The notes beneath the pieces were generated by a model. The model made no database searches, was not told where the DNA came from, and worked only from the letters and a program-made list of their open reading frames with translations. This document shows, in pieces, positions 27,659 through 36,239 of a stretch of DNA of 37,670 bases. A program made the position numbers and the translations under genes. The DNA is taken from positions 1-37,670 of the forward strand of contig CAJATL010000188.1 of the NCBI GenBank assembly GCA_903944895.1, read 5' to 3'. The DNA is from an uncultured Bacteroidota bacterium. Lineage in GTDB: Bacteria; Bacteroidota; Bacteroidia; Bacteroidales; 4484-276. Numbering within the stretch: the first letter of the stretch is position 1; every line of letters starts with the position of its first letter.

Positions 27659-29971
27659 GTGAAAAACTTTCTTGACCAACTTAACGAGCCTCAAAAGCAG
27701 GCAGTGACCAATTATAAAGGCCCTGCCATGGTAATTGCGGGTGCAGGCTCCGGCAAAACCCGTGTATTGACCTACAGGGTGGCTTACCTGCTAAAAAATG
27801 GCATCGACCCTTTCAACATCCTTGCGCTCACCTTTACCAACAAGGCTGCCCGCGAGATGAAAGAACGAATACTGCAACTTGTCGGCTCCACGGATGCCCA
27901 AAACGTGTGGATGGGAACCTTTCACTCGGTGTTTGCGCGTATCCTGCGGGTTGAGGGGCATTTGCTGGGTTATCCTTCAAACTTCACCATTTATGATACC
28001 GACGATTCGAAAAGTCTGATCAGAACACTGCTCAAAGAACAGGGCCTCGACCCCAAGGTTTATTTGCCGGGTTGGATATTATCGAGGATTTCGAGTGCCA
28101 AATCGAACCTTATTTCGGCTCGTGATTATAACGAAAACGCTGATCTTACAAGCCAGGATAGGATGTCGGCCAAACCTTTGATGGGCACGCTGTATTCGCT
28201 TTACACGGCCCGCTGCAAAAAGTCGGCAGCCATGGATTTTGATGACCTGCTTTTTAATATGAATCTGGTTTTGCGCGATTACCCCGAGGTTTTACTCAAG
28301 TACCAGCGGAAATTCAACTATATTCTTGTCGACGAGTACCAGGACACCAATTACGCACAATATCTTATTGTCAAAAAACTTGCAGCCCGCAACGAAAACA
28401 TCTGTGTGGTTGGCGATGATGCCCAGAGTATTTATGGATTCCGTGGCGCAAATATCCAGAATATCCTGAACTTCAAGCACGACTACCCCGACATGAAGGT
28501 TTACAAACTTGAACAGAATTACCGCTCCACCAAAAATATAGTCAACGCAGCCAATAGCATCATCGTTCATAACAAGGAACAGATTTTTAAAGAAATCTGG
28601 ACCGAAAATGATGAGGGGCCGCGTCTTAAACTGATGCGTGCCTCAACGGATACAGAAGAAGGAAACATGGTTGCCAATTATGTTTTTGAGACAAAAATGA
28701 ACAACCAGCTTCTCAATTCCGATTTTGCCATCCTTTATCGCACTAACGCGCAGTCCCGTTCGATGGAAGAGGCGCTCAGGAAACTGAACATCCCTTACCG
28801 GATTTATGGCGGCCTATCCTTTTATAAACGAAAAGAAGTGAAAGACCTGCTGGCCTATTTCAGGCTGGTGATAAATCCTGCCGACGAGGAAGCACTGAAA
28901 CGCATCATCAATTACCCGGCACGAGGCATCGGCTCGACCAGCATGGACCGCATTATTATTGCCGCCGACCAAATGGGGAAATCCATCTGGGAAATCCTCG
29001 AAAGCATCGAAATACTTGAATTGGGGCTTAATCAGGGCATAAAATCAAAAATCATTGGTTTTGTAAACATGATGAAAAGTTTTATGATTCAGCAAAAAAC
29101 CCGAAATGCATACAACCTTGCGCAGGACATTGCCAAAGCTTCGGGGATTATGAAGGATCTGAACGACGATAAAACCCCTGAAGGCATCAGCCGCTTCGAA
29201 AATATTGAAGAATTATTAAACGGCATCAAGGATTTTTCCGAAAATTTCCAAACCCAGCAATCAGAGGAAGGATCCACCATAAAAACCCTTGATACGTATT
29301 TGCAGGATATTGCCCTGCTCACCGATGCCGACCAGGACGACAAAGACGACAACAACAAGGTTTCGCTCATGACCATCCACAGCGCCAAAGGACTTGAATT
29401 CCCCTATGTTTTTGTTGTTGGTTTGGAGGAAAACCTTTTCCCGTCGATCATGTCGATAAATTCGCGAACTGATCTTGAAGAGGAGCGCCGCCTGTTTTAT
29501 GTTGCAGTAACCCGCGCCGAGAAAGCTGCGATTCTTTCTTATGCCGAAAACCGCTACAAATGGGGCAACATGACCATGAGCGAGCCAAGTCGTTTTATCA
29601 GCGAAATTGATGAAAAATATGTCGACTTCCCGCGAAAATCGGTAACAACGCCACCTGGATTTAACAAATTCAAAGTTGACGATACGGGCTTTCACAAGCC
29701 AAAAGCAACAACTTATAATCCTGAAAATCTAAAGAAAATAGGCGATTCACGTCACCAGAATAATAATAATGATGAAACGGCGAATTTTGAAGGCTCACCA
29801 GTTGAAGATATCAAAGTTGGGATGCAGGTGGAGCATCAGCGTTTTGGGGTAGGAAAAATAACCGATGTCGAAGGTAATGGTGCCAACCGGAAAGCAACCG
29901 TGTTTTTTGCGGCTATTGGGTCGAAGCAGCTTTTGCTGAAATATGCGAAGCTGAGGATCATTAAGGCATGA
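27659..29971 (+). CDS. pcrA: ATP-dependent DNA helicase, PcrA/UvrD type
   Basis: The protein is 770 aa from the GTG at 27659 (MKNFLDQLNEPQKQAVTNYK). A longer frame from a TTG at 27584 adds 25 basic residues with no family match and crosses the promoter box. SF1A motifs are present: Walker A GAGSGKT (28-34), Walker B DEYQDTN (from 225), VGDDAQSIYGFRGA, EQNYRST, VSLMTIHSAKGLEF and EERRLFYVAVTRAE. A C-terminal Tudor-like domain (from about 720, VEHQRFGVGKI) is the PcrA/UvrD element that contacts RNA polymerase. It unwinds DNA 3' to 5' in repair and in removal of stalled polymerase. A heptamer array follows 10 nt after the stop. Confidence 0.96.
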   Translation: MKNFLDQLNEPQKQAVTNYKGPAMVIAGAGSGKTRVLTYRVAYLLKNGIDPFNILALTFTNKAAREMKERILQLVGSTDAQNVWMGTFHSVFARILRVEGHLLGYPSNFTIYDTDDSKSLIRTLLKEQGLDPKVYLPGWILSRISSAKSNLISARDYNENADLTSQDRMSAKPLMGTLYSLYTARCKKSAAMDFDDLLFNMNLVLRDYPEVLLKYQRKFNYILVDEYQDTNYAQYLIVKKLAARNENICVVGDDAQSIYGFRGANIQNILNFKHDYPDMKVYKLEQNYRSTKNIVNAANSIIVHNKEQIFKEIWTENDEGPRLKLMRASTDTEEGNMVANYVFETKMNNQLLNSDFAILYRTNAQSRSMEEALRKLNIPYRIYGGLSFYKRKEVKDLLAYFRLVINPADEEALKRIINYPARGIGSTSMDRIIIAADQMGKSIWEILESIEILELGLNQGIKSKIIGFVNMMKSFMIQQKTRNAYNLAQDIAKASGIMKDLNDDKTPEGISRFENIEELLNGIKDFSENFQTQQSEEGSTIKTLDTYLQDIALLTDADQDDKDDNNKVSLMTIHSAKGLEFPYVFVVGLEENLFPSIMSINSRTDLEEERRLFYVAVTRAEKAAILSYAENRYKWGNMTMSEPSRFISEIDEKYVDFPRKSVTTPPGFNKFKVDDTGFHKPKATTYNPENLKKIGDSRHQNNNNDETANFEGSPVEDIKVGMQVEHQRFGVGKITDVEGNGANRKATVFFAAIGSKQLLLKYAKLRIIKA

Positions 29972-29980
29972 AAGCTAGTA

Positions 29981-30064
29981 GGCAGTTGCCAGTTGCCAGT
30001 CGCCAGTCGGCAGTTGGCAGTTGGTAGTCGGCAGTTGGTAGTTGGTAGTTGCCAGTTGGCAGCC
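29981..30064. repeat. Degenerate heptamer tandem array, unit GGCAGTT
   Basis: Twelve 7-nt units in one register can be read: GGCAGTT, GCCAGTT, GCCAGTC twice, GGCAGTT twice, GGTAGTC, GGCAGTT, GGTAGTT twice, GCCAGTT, GGCAGCC. It starts 10 nt after the pcrA stop codon. The consensus is related to the 4883-4952 array read in the sense of its own upstream gene (GGAAGTC). A minus-strand frame through it encodes a repetitive peptide and is not a gene. Confidence 0.92.
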
Positions 30065-30065
30065 C

Positions 30066-30079
30066 AGATAGCTATCGGG
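30066..30079. repeat. Palindrome with GATAGCTATC core after the heptamer array
   Basis: CAGATAGCTATCGG is an imperfect copy of the CCGATAGCTATCGG element found inside the histidine kinase gene at 36122-36139. The central 10 bp (30067-30076) are a perfect palindrome. It directly adjoins the array and is followed by another GTCGGCAGCC unit. Confidence 0.6.
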
Positions 30080-30179
30080 GGTCGGCAGCCGGCATTTAAA
30101 ATCGTTAAATGAAACTGGTGAATACTGATAAAATCTCACTTTCTGAAATAAATAATGATACATCAAATCATCATAATCC

Positions 30180-32831
30180 ATGAAAGATATTATTCTTAAT
30201 TCGGTACAGGATTTTTTGAAGCAGGTTTCTGTTTTAAATCCCGGAGACCTCTCCTACCAGCATGGTCAGAGCCTTTTCGGTAATGGGCAGTGCATTGTTT
30301 TGTCGGAATCGGAGAAAAAATTTGAGTTTTCGGTTGACGAAAAACAAGGCGATTTTATTGTTGGAATCGAAACATCAGCAGCCATCAATCCTTCATGTTC
30401 CTGCAAAAGTGATACGATCTGCCGGCATCAGTTTGCCGCCTTGCTTCAGCTTGAAGAACTGATGAAAGGCCCGGAATTGCTGCCAAAACAAGGGATTAAA
30501 TATTCCCGGCAAGGCATGATCAAAAGAGTAATCGAAGAGCGCAAAAGCAAAGCGCTCGAAGCAGATTATTCCATCGTGTTTAACGATAATGTTTTTGGAG
30601 AGCATGTTTTAACCAACGAACGGGGCAAGCAATACAAACTTACTTTCAGGGATTTTACGCGTAAACATGGCTACTGCACCTGTCCCGATTACCGCACAAA
30701 CAAACTGGGTACCTGCAAACACCTGATTTTTGCCTACGAAAACCTTTCTCAACTTGGCATCGAAATTCCTGAAAACTTACCTGCTTACCCCTTTATCGAG
30801 ATTTTTCTGAACCCATTCCGAAATTATAAAATAAGCTGGTTTTATCCCGAGAAGCCACAGGGCAAGACAGCCGAGCTGATTTACAGGTATTTTGGCAATA
30901 AGAATTTTATCGAAGACGAGGATATTTTAAACTTCCTGGGGTTCATCGAACGGGCGGAAAATTTCGGCCAAATCCTGATCCGGTCCGAAGTGTACGAAAA
31001 ACTCGGTCGTAAATATGAAGAAGCTGCCATCGAACGACTCAGGAAAACCGCCGAACCTGATTTCGCGAAACTCAGGATCAAATTGCTGCCTTATCAGCAA
31101 ACCGGGGCAAATTTTGCAATCTTCAAAACCGGCGCCATCATTGCCGACGAAATGGGGCTTGGTAAATCTGCACAAGCCATTGCCACAGCCGAAATGAAAA
31201 TGGCCATGTTTGGTTTTAAGAAAAACCTGATTATATGTCCCGACTGGAACAAAAAACACTGGCAACACGAAATTTCGCGCGTTAGTGGAAAATCCTCGCT
31301 TATCGTTAATGGGAAAGGAATTGATGAAATACCAGGTCACGAGGCATTTGATTATTTTATTGCCGACTACGAAACTGTGGTTGGCAGCCCCGAAGCAATC
31401 CAAAAGTTAACACCCGATTTTATTATCGTCGACGAAGCCCAGCGAATTAAAGATTACGAATCGGTTACCGCGGCAGCCATTAAATCCATTCAGCGAAAGC
31501 ATATTCTGGTCCTCACCGGCAATCCTGTCGAAAACCAGCTCATCGAACTTTATTCGATTGTTTTGCTTGTCGATCAGGAACTTTTGGCGCCCTTGTGGGA
31601 ATTTTCGTATCAGCATTTTTATTTCGACGAAAACCAAAAGAATAAAATTACCGGCCAGTTCGATCTGGAAAAACTCTCCAAAAAGCTTGAACACCTCATG
31701 ATCAGGCGCGAGAAACACGAAGTAATCCGGCAGTTACCCAAAGTGAGTTATATCGAAAATCCGGTTCGCATGCACCCGGCTCAGGCCAGGCTTCACCTGA
31801 AATATGCACAGGAAGCCGCCGCCCTCTTGAAAAAGAATATCGTCACTGCCTTCGACAGGCAGCAGCTCCGTATGTTGGTTAAATTGATGCGGCAGGTCAG
31901 CAATTCAACTTTTCTGGTCGATAACAGCGCAAATCATTCATCAAAACTGGCAGAGCTGCAGCACATCCTTGTCGAAAAGCTTAATCTCAGGCATGGCAAC
32001 CGCAAAATAATGATTTACACCGAGTGGGATAGTATTAACAGGTTGATCGCACAGTTGCTCCGTTCAAACCAACATTTTTTTGCCGAAATCAACTCAGAGA
32101 CCGATCCCGGACTTTATCAAAAAACCATCACCACCTTCGAAAAAGATAGCCGCTGCAATGTGATCATTTCATCGGTGCCACTTGATTTTTCGTTGTTTTC
32201 GGGCAAAGTCGACACCATCATTAATTTTGATGTGCCCTTGTCGAAATCTCTTCAAAACAGCAGGATTGGCAACATCGAGACCATTTCTGAAAATGAGGGC
32301 AGTCTTACCATCATCAACCTGATTGCTGAAGATTCGATTGAAGAAATGCTTACCCCGGAAGCTGATTTTTCGTTTCCTGAAAATCTCAAAGCCGATGATG
32401 AGTTGAATAATCTTCAAAATTTTGGCATTGATGATGGAGACCAAATGCGGCTTCTCGAAAATATCGAAGCGCTCATAAAAAGTCTTGGCGAACGAATTCA
32501 TGACGTAAAAAGCAGGAAAAAAAGCGACCTTTCACAAATCAGCCTTGACTTTTCGGGAGATTCTGATGGCCACAGATTGGTTGAAAAACATGAAGAAATT
32601 ACCGGGATTGATCTTACCGAAAACAAACAATCCGGAAAAAAAACAAGGTCTTCAGATTCGAAGTTTGAGGAAGAAAAAATGGTGGAACTCATGGAAGAAG
32701 GCGCCCGGTTTTTTGGCTCCCTTTTTAAAGCCTCAACCGGAAATTCCTTGGGAGCAAAAGATTACATCATCGATTATGATAAAAAAACCGGCGAATTAAG
32801 TCTGAAAATCAAACTTGCGAAAAAAAGCTAA
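30180..32831 (+). CDS. SWIM zinc-finger Swi2/Snf2-family ATPase
   Basis: The protein is 883 aa. Two SWIM-type CxC...CxH motifs lie in the N-terminal third: Cys73/Cys75...Cys81/His83 (CSCKSDTICRH) and Cys166/Cys168...Cys179/His181 (CTCPDYRTNKLGTCKH). The Snf2 ATPase N-lobe starts at about 300 (LLPYQQTGANF), with Walker A DEMGLGKS (323-330), Walker B DEAQ (418-421) and motif III LTGNPVENQ. The C-lobe is recognisable from IMIYTEWDS, but motif V lacks the AGGxGLNL pattern, and motif VI is reduced to QNSRIGN with one Arg (695). A charged linker and a short C-terminal domain follow. By family it should move on DNA or remodel protein-DNA complexes (RapA-like ATPases act on RNA polymerase). Whether it still translocates is uncertain. 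It lies downstream of pcrA, same strand. Confidence 0.88.
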   Translation: MKDIILNSVQDFLKQVSVLNPGDLSYQHGQSLFGNGQCIVLSESEKKFEFSVDEKQGDFIVGIETSAAINPSCSCKSDTICRHQFAALLQLEELMKGPELLPKQGIKYSRQGMIKRVIEERKSKALEADYSIVFNDNVFGEHVLTNERGKQYKLTFRDFTRKHGYCTCPDYRTNKLGTCKHLIFAYENLSQLGIEIPENLPAYPFIEIFLNPFRNYKISWFYPEKPQGKTAELIYRYFGNKNFIEDEDILNFLGFIERAENFGQILIRSEVYEKLGRKYEEAAIERLRKTAEPDFAKLRIKLLPYQQTGANFAIFKTGAIIADEMGLGKSAQAIATAEMKMAMFGFKKNLIICPDWNKKHWQHEISRVSGKSSLIVNGKGIDEIPGHEAFDYFIADYETVVGSPEAIQKLTPDFIIVDEAQRIKDYESVTAAAIKSIQRKHILVLTGNPVENQLIELYSIVLLVDQELLAPLWEFSYQHFYFDENQKNKITGQFDLEKLSKKLEHLMIRREKHEVIRQLPKVSYIENPVRMHPAQARLHLKYAQEAAALLKKNIVTAFDRQQLRMLVKLMRQVSNSTFLVDNSANHSSKLAELQHILVEKLNLRHGNRKIMIYTEWDSINRLIAQLLRSNQHFFAEINSETDPGLYQKTITTFEKDSRCNVIISSVPLDFSLFSGKVDTIINFDVPLSKSLQNSRIGNIETISENEGSLTIINLIAEDSIEEMLTPEADFSFPENLKADDELNNLQNFGIDDGDQMRLLENIEALIKSLGERIHDVKSRKKSDLSQISLDFSGDSDGHRLVEKHEEITGIDLTENKQSGKKTRSSDSKFEEEKMVELMEEGARFFGSLFKASTGNSLGAKDYIIDYDKKTGELSLKIKLAKKS

Positions 32832-32849
32832 TTATTAATTTCACTCCTT

Positions 32850-32877
32850 TTGACATAACTTAAAAAAATTACTTTTG
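32850..32877 (+). promoter_or_regulatory. Promoter of the histidine kinase gene
   Basis: TTTTG (TTG at 32850-32852), a 17-nt spacer and TACTTTTG (32870-32877) fit the Bacteroidota consensus. The start codon at 32892 is only 14 nt further, implying a leader of less than 10 nt. Confidence 0.7.
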
Positions 32878-32891
32878 TAAGAAAAAGACTT

Positions 32892-35800
32892 TTGAGAACA
32901 TTATTTTTATTTCTGGCTCTGGCTTTCGTAGCATTTTATAATAATATCGACGCACAGGTGTCCAATTCATCCCTTTTGACCGAACAACCAATTTTTCAAC
33001 AACTTACCAGCCGTGATGGGCTTTCGCAAGGCACTATCAACTCCATCATTCAGGACCGTCAGGGATTCATGTGGTTTGGAACCATGGATGGGCTTAACCG
33101 CTATGATGGCTACGACTTTAGAGTTTTCCGAAACGTCAAAAATGATACAAATTCCATTAGTTCAAATATTATTAATCAGCTCATTGAAGATAAAAACGGC
33201 CTGATTTGGCTAGCCACTGGCAATGGCTTGAGTGTTTACGACCCGGTGGTAAATTCCTTTAAAAAAATTCAACTTAATACTTTGACAAAAACCGGAAAAG
33301 ATGATGGCATAAATTCGATAACGCTTGATACCAAAGGCCTTTTATGGATTGGCACACAAAATAACGGGGTCATTTGTTTTAACCCTGCTTCACATGAACA
33401 ACACCAATATTTTTCAAATCCTGATAATCCGGATGGCCTGATTTCAAATTCTATCACATCAGTCTTTGCAGACAGCTATGGCAATATTTGGATTAGTTAT
33501 CAGACTGGTGGAATATCGATGCTTGACCCCGCAACAAGACAATTCACCAATTATTTTCGCTTTCCGGAGAGCAGCAGTCCAAATCGGGAGATTTATTCAA
33601 ATTCATTTGTCGAAACCAATGATCATAAGCTTTTAATCGGTTCTTATCATTTTTCGCTATGTAGCATCGACCTCCGTACAAAAAAGTTTAATCAGATTAA
33701 TTTACCAAATTCCTTAGTTGGCGATGATGAGGTTACAATCCGGTCTTTTGCTACCAACAAGGAAGATATGCACTGGCTTGGTACAGATGATATTGGTTTA
33801 ATCGCGTTTAATAAAAAAAATGGAGAATTTTCAATCTACGAGCATGAAAATTCAGAAAACGGCCTTCTTTACAACACCATTAAATCACTTTATCTTGACC
33901 GTGATAATAATTTATGGATTGGGACGTACGGCAAAGGAATTAACATTTTAAGCCCGTATTCCAAACCGTTTTATTCTTTTTTTAAAAACGATTCAGATTT
34001 AATGGGACTTTCGTTTTCAAGTGTCCGATCAATTTTTGAAGACGAAAATGGAATTTTATGGGTTGGTGGATACAATGGCTTCGATAGAATTGACCTGAAA
34101 AAAGGGGTAGAAAATGTCATTAAAAAATGGGTCATTTATTCCATTTACCCTTATCCTAATGATAATAATTCACTTTTACTTGGCACCGAAGGTGGAGGAA
34201 TGTTTAAATTCGATAAAACAACTCACAAACTTGTCCCCTACTCATTTAGTGGTTTCCCCAGCCAAAATAGTTTGGTTGGCTCTGGTGTTTTTAAGATTGC
34301 ACACGATGACAAAGGATTAATTTATATTGGAACCGAGTTAGGATTGAATACCATGAACATTTCCACGGGCAGGTTCAGTTTTTTTGGAAATAACCCCAAC
34401 GACACAACCACTATAATTCCGGGGCAAATCATTGCGCTTTTTATTGATAGCAAAGCGAATATTTGGGTCGGCTCGATGCATGGTGGGCTGGCAGTTTTAA
34501 GTAAAGATAATAAAACCTTTAAGCGATTCACTGCTTTACCTGAAGACACTGAAAGCCTGTGTGGAAACCGTGTTAATTGTATTTTTGAAGATGAAAAAGG
34601 ACGTTTTTGGATTGGCACAAATATGGGGCTAAACCTGATGAACAGGGAAACAGGAAAATTTACGGCATTTTCGGAAACTGATGGCTTAGCCAACAATTTT
34701 ATTTATGGAATTTTAGACGATAAACACGGCAATTTGTGGTTAAGCACAAACAAGGGAATTTCAAAATTTGATCCTGAACAAAAAAAATTCACCAATTTCG
34801 ATATTGGCGACGGCCTGCCAGGAAATGAATTTAACACTGCCGCCTATTTTAAGAAAAGCAATGAACGCCTTTATTTTGGATGCGTTGATGGTCTTGTGGC
34901 TTTTAATCCCGACCGGATTGCAGAGAATCCAATTCCCCCCAAAGTGGTTTTTTCGAACGTCACAATTTCTAATCAGAATTTTAAATACGATACTGTCACA
35001 TCTTACCTTAAACAAATTAAACTCAAACCTGATGACTTGCTTGTAACATTTGAGTTTTCTGCTCTCAATTTTGTTAATCCCGAAAACTGTCAATACGCTT
35101 ATCAGGTAGGCAATTTAAACGATAAATGGATTAATCTGGGAAACCAGAGAACCCTGATGCTAACGCATCTTGCTCCGGGTGAATACTTTTTAAAAATTAA
35201 AGCCTCCAATAACGATGGTGTCTGGAACGAAGATCCAGCTACGCTAAAAATTATTGTTCTCCCCAAGTATTACGAAACACTTTGGTTTAAACTATTGCTT
35301 GTATTTGTTGTACTTGCCGGGATTTTTACAATCACCCTCATCAGGTTCCGATTGATCAATCATCAAAAAAAACGCCTTCAGAAATTAGTCGACGAACGAA
35401 CCCAGGAACTTAAAGATGCCGTTGAAGACCTGGCCGAAGAGATTAAAGAACGCCGGAAAACCGCCGAAGAACTTCAGGAAGCAAATACTACCAAAGACAA
35501 ATTCTTTTCGATAATTGCCCACGACCTCCGAAGCCCTTTTAACACACTCATCGGGTTTTCGGATTTGCTGGTTGACCAATGGCCAAATTTAGATGAAACC
35601 GATAAACTTGAATTTATTAAACGGATAAAAAAGACATCCGAAAACACCTTTAATTTAGTCGATAATTTACTCGAATGGTCGAGGCTTCAAAAAGGCACCA
35701 TCGAATTTAACCCTGTAAAATGTAATGTTAAATTCCTGTCGAAAATTTCAATCGACCAGTTATTGGCTGATGCCGAACTGAAAGAAATCAAGATAAACAC

Positions 35801-36191
35801 CGACATACCCGGCTTCCTCAATGTTTTTGCCGATCAGAATATGATCGACTTTGTTTTCAGAAACCTCATCTCGAACGCCATAAAGTTTACACCCCGCAAC
35901 GGAAATATTTTTGTGCGTGCCAAAACCCACGATAACCGCATTATTTGTCAGGTTGAGGATACAGGCATCGGGATGAAACCAGAAATTCTTGAAAATCTGT
36001 TTAAACTCGGGAGTTCCAAAAGCTCACCAGGCACCGAAGGCGAAACCGGAACCGGACTTGGACTGATCTTGTGTAAAGAATTTATTAAGAAAAACCGGGG
36101 ATCAATCTGGGTTGAAAGTGATCCCGATAGCTATCGGGAGGGAAAAGGCAGTAAATTCTTTTTCTCGTTGCCGGTTTCAGAACATTATTAA
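32892..36191 (+). CDS. Periplasmic-propeller sensor histidine kinase (HTCS-like, without receiver or AraC domain)
   Basis: The protein is 1099 aa from a TTG start, with no ATG available before the propellers. A signal peptide (RTLFLFLALAFVAFYNNIDA) is followed by about 13-14 Reg_prop repeats of the W-x-G-T/S...G-L/I type (for example MWFGTMDGLNRYD, LWIGTYGKGINIL, FWIGTNMGLNLMN), enough for two seven-bladed propellers (about 30-690). Then come a Y_Y_Y domain (about 700-790), a transmembrane helix (about 800-822) and a coiled coil. The HisKA box IAHDLRSP has His877, and the HATPase has N box RNLISNAIKF, G1 EDTGIGM and G2 GTGLGL. It ends there: the receiver and AraC-type HTH of hybrid two-component regulators are absent, so a separate response regulator is needed and none is in this window. 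An 18-bp palindrome adds residues 1079-1083 (DSYRE). Ligand unknown; propeller relatives often sense glycans. Confidence 0.94.
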   Translation: MRTLFLFLALAFVAFYNNIDAQVSNSSLLTEQPIFQQLTSRDGLSQGTINSIIQDRQGFMWFGTMDGLNRYDGYDFRVFRNVKNDTNSISSNIINQLIEDKNGLIWLATGNGLSVYDPVVNSFKKIQLNTLTKTGKDDGINSITLDTKGLLWIGTQNNGVICFNPASHEQHQYFSNPDNPDGLISNSITSVFADSYGNIWISYQTGGISMLDPATRQFTNYFRFPESSSPNREIYSNSFVETNDHKLLIGSYHFSLCSIDLRTKKFNQINLPNSLVGDDEVTIRSFATNKEDMHWLGTDDIGLIAFNKKNGEFSIYEHENSENGLLYNTIKSLYLDRDNNLWIGTYGKGINILSPYSKPFYSFFKNDSDLMGLSFSSVRSIFEDENGILWVGGYNGFDRIDLKKGVENVIKKWVIYSIYPYPNDNNSLLLGTEGGGMFKFDKTTHKLVPYSFSGFPSQNSLVGSGVFKIAHDDKGLIYIGTELGLNTMNISTGRFSFFGNNPNDTTTIIPGQIIALFIDSKANIWVGSMHGGLAVLSKDNKTFKRFTALPEDTESLCGNRVNCIFEDEKGRFWIGTNMGLNLMNRETGKFTAFSETDGLANNFIYGILDDKHGNLWLSTNKGISKFDPEQKKFTNFDIGDGLPGNEFNTAAYFKKSNERLYFGCVDGLVAFNPDRIAENPIPPKVVFSNVTISNQNFKYDTVTSYLKQIKLKPDDLLVTFEFSALNFVNPENCQYAYQVGNLNDKWINLGNQRTLMLTHLAPGEYFLKIKASNNDGVWNEDPATLKIIVLPKYYETLWFKLLLVFVVLAGIFTITLIRFRLINHQKKRLQKLVDERTQELKDAVEDLAEEIKERRKTAEELQEANTTKDKFFSIIAHDLRSPFNTLIGFSDLLVDQWPNLDETDKLEFIKRIKKTSENTFNLVDNLLEWSRLQKGTIEFNPVKCNVKFLSKISIDQLLADAELKEIKINTDIPGFLNVFADQNMIDFVFRNLISNAIKFTPRNGNIFVRAKTHDNRIICQVEDTGIGMKPEILENLFKLGSSKSSPGTEGETGTGLGLILCKEFIKKNRGSIWVESDPDSYREGKGSKFFFSLPVSEHY
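36122..36139. repeat. 18-bp perfect palindrome inside the histidine kinase gene
   Basis: TCCCGATAGCTATCGGGA is a perfect inverted repeat with no spacer, read in frame as part of PDSYREG. A related imperfect copy lies in intergenic DNA at 30066-30079. Most HATPase domains read VESEPGKGS at this site; here five residues separate DP from GKGS. Confidence 0.85.
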
Positions 36192-36239
36192 TCTCCAAAA
36201 ACATTAGTGAGTTAATTTTCTTCCAAAATATTTCTTCAG

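Noticed and set aside
29975-30181. Minus-strand frame of 68 codons with repeated LPTTNxQ-like units
   Set aside because: It is the translation of the heptamer array: a 7-nt unit repeated three times gives a 7-residue repeat in any frame. No start signal or family features are seen.
30180-32831. Snf2 ATPase as part of a defence system such as DISARM
   Set aside because: No methyltransferase, nuclease, PLD or other defence partner adjoins it; neighbours are pcrA, a sensor kinase and pyrF.
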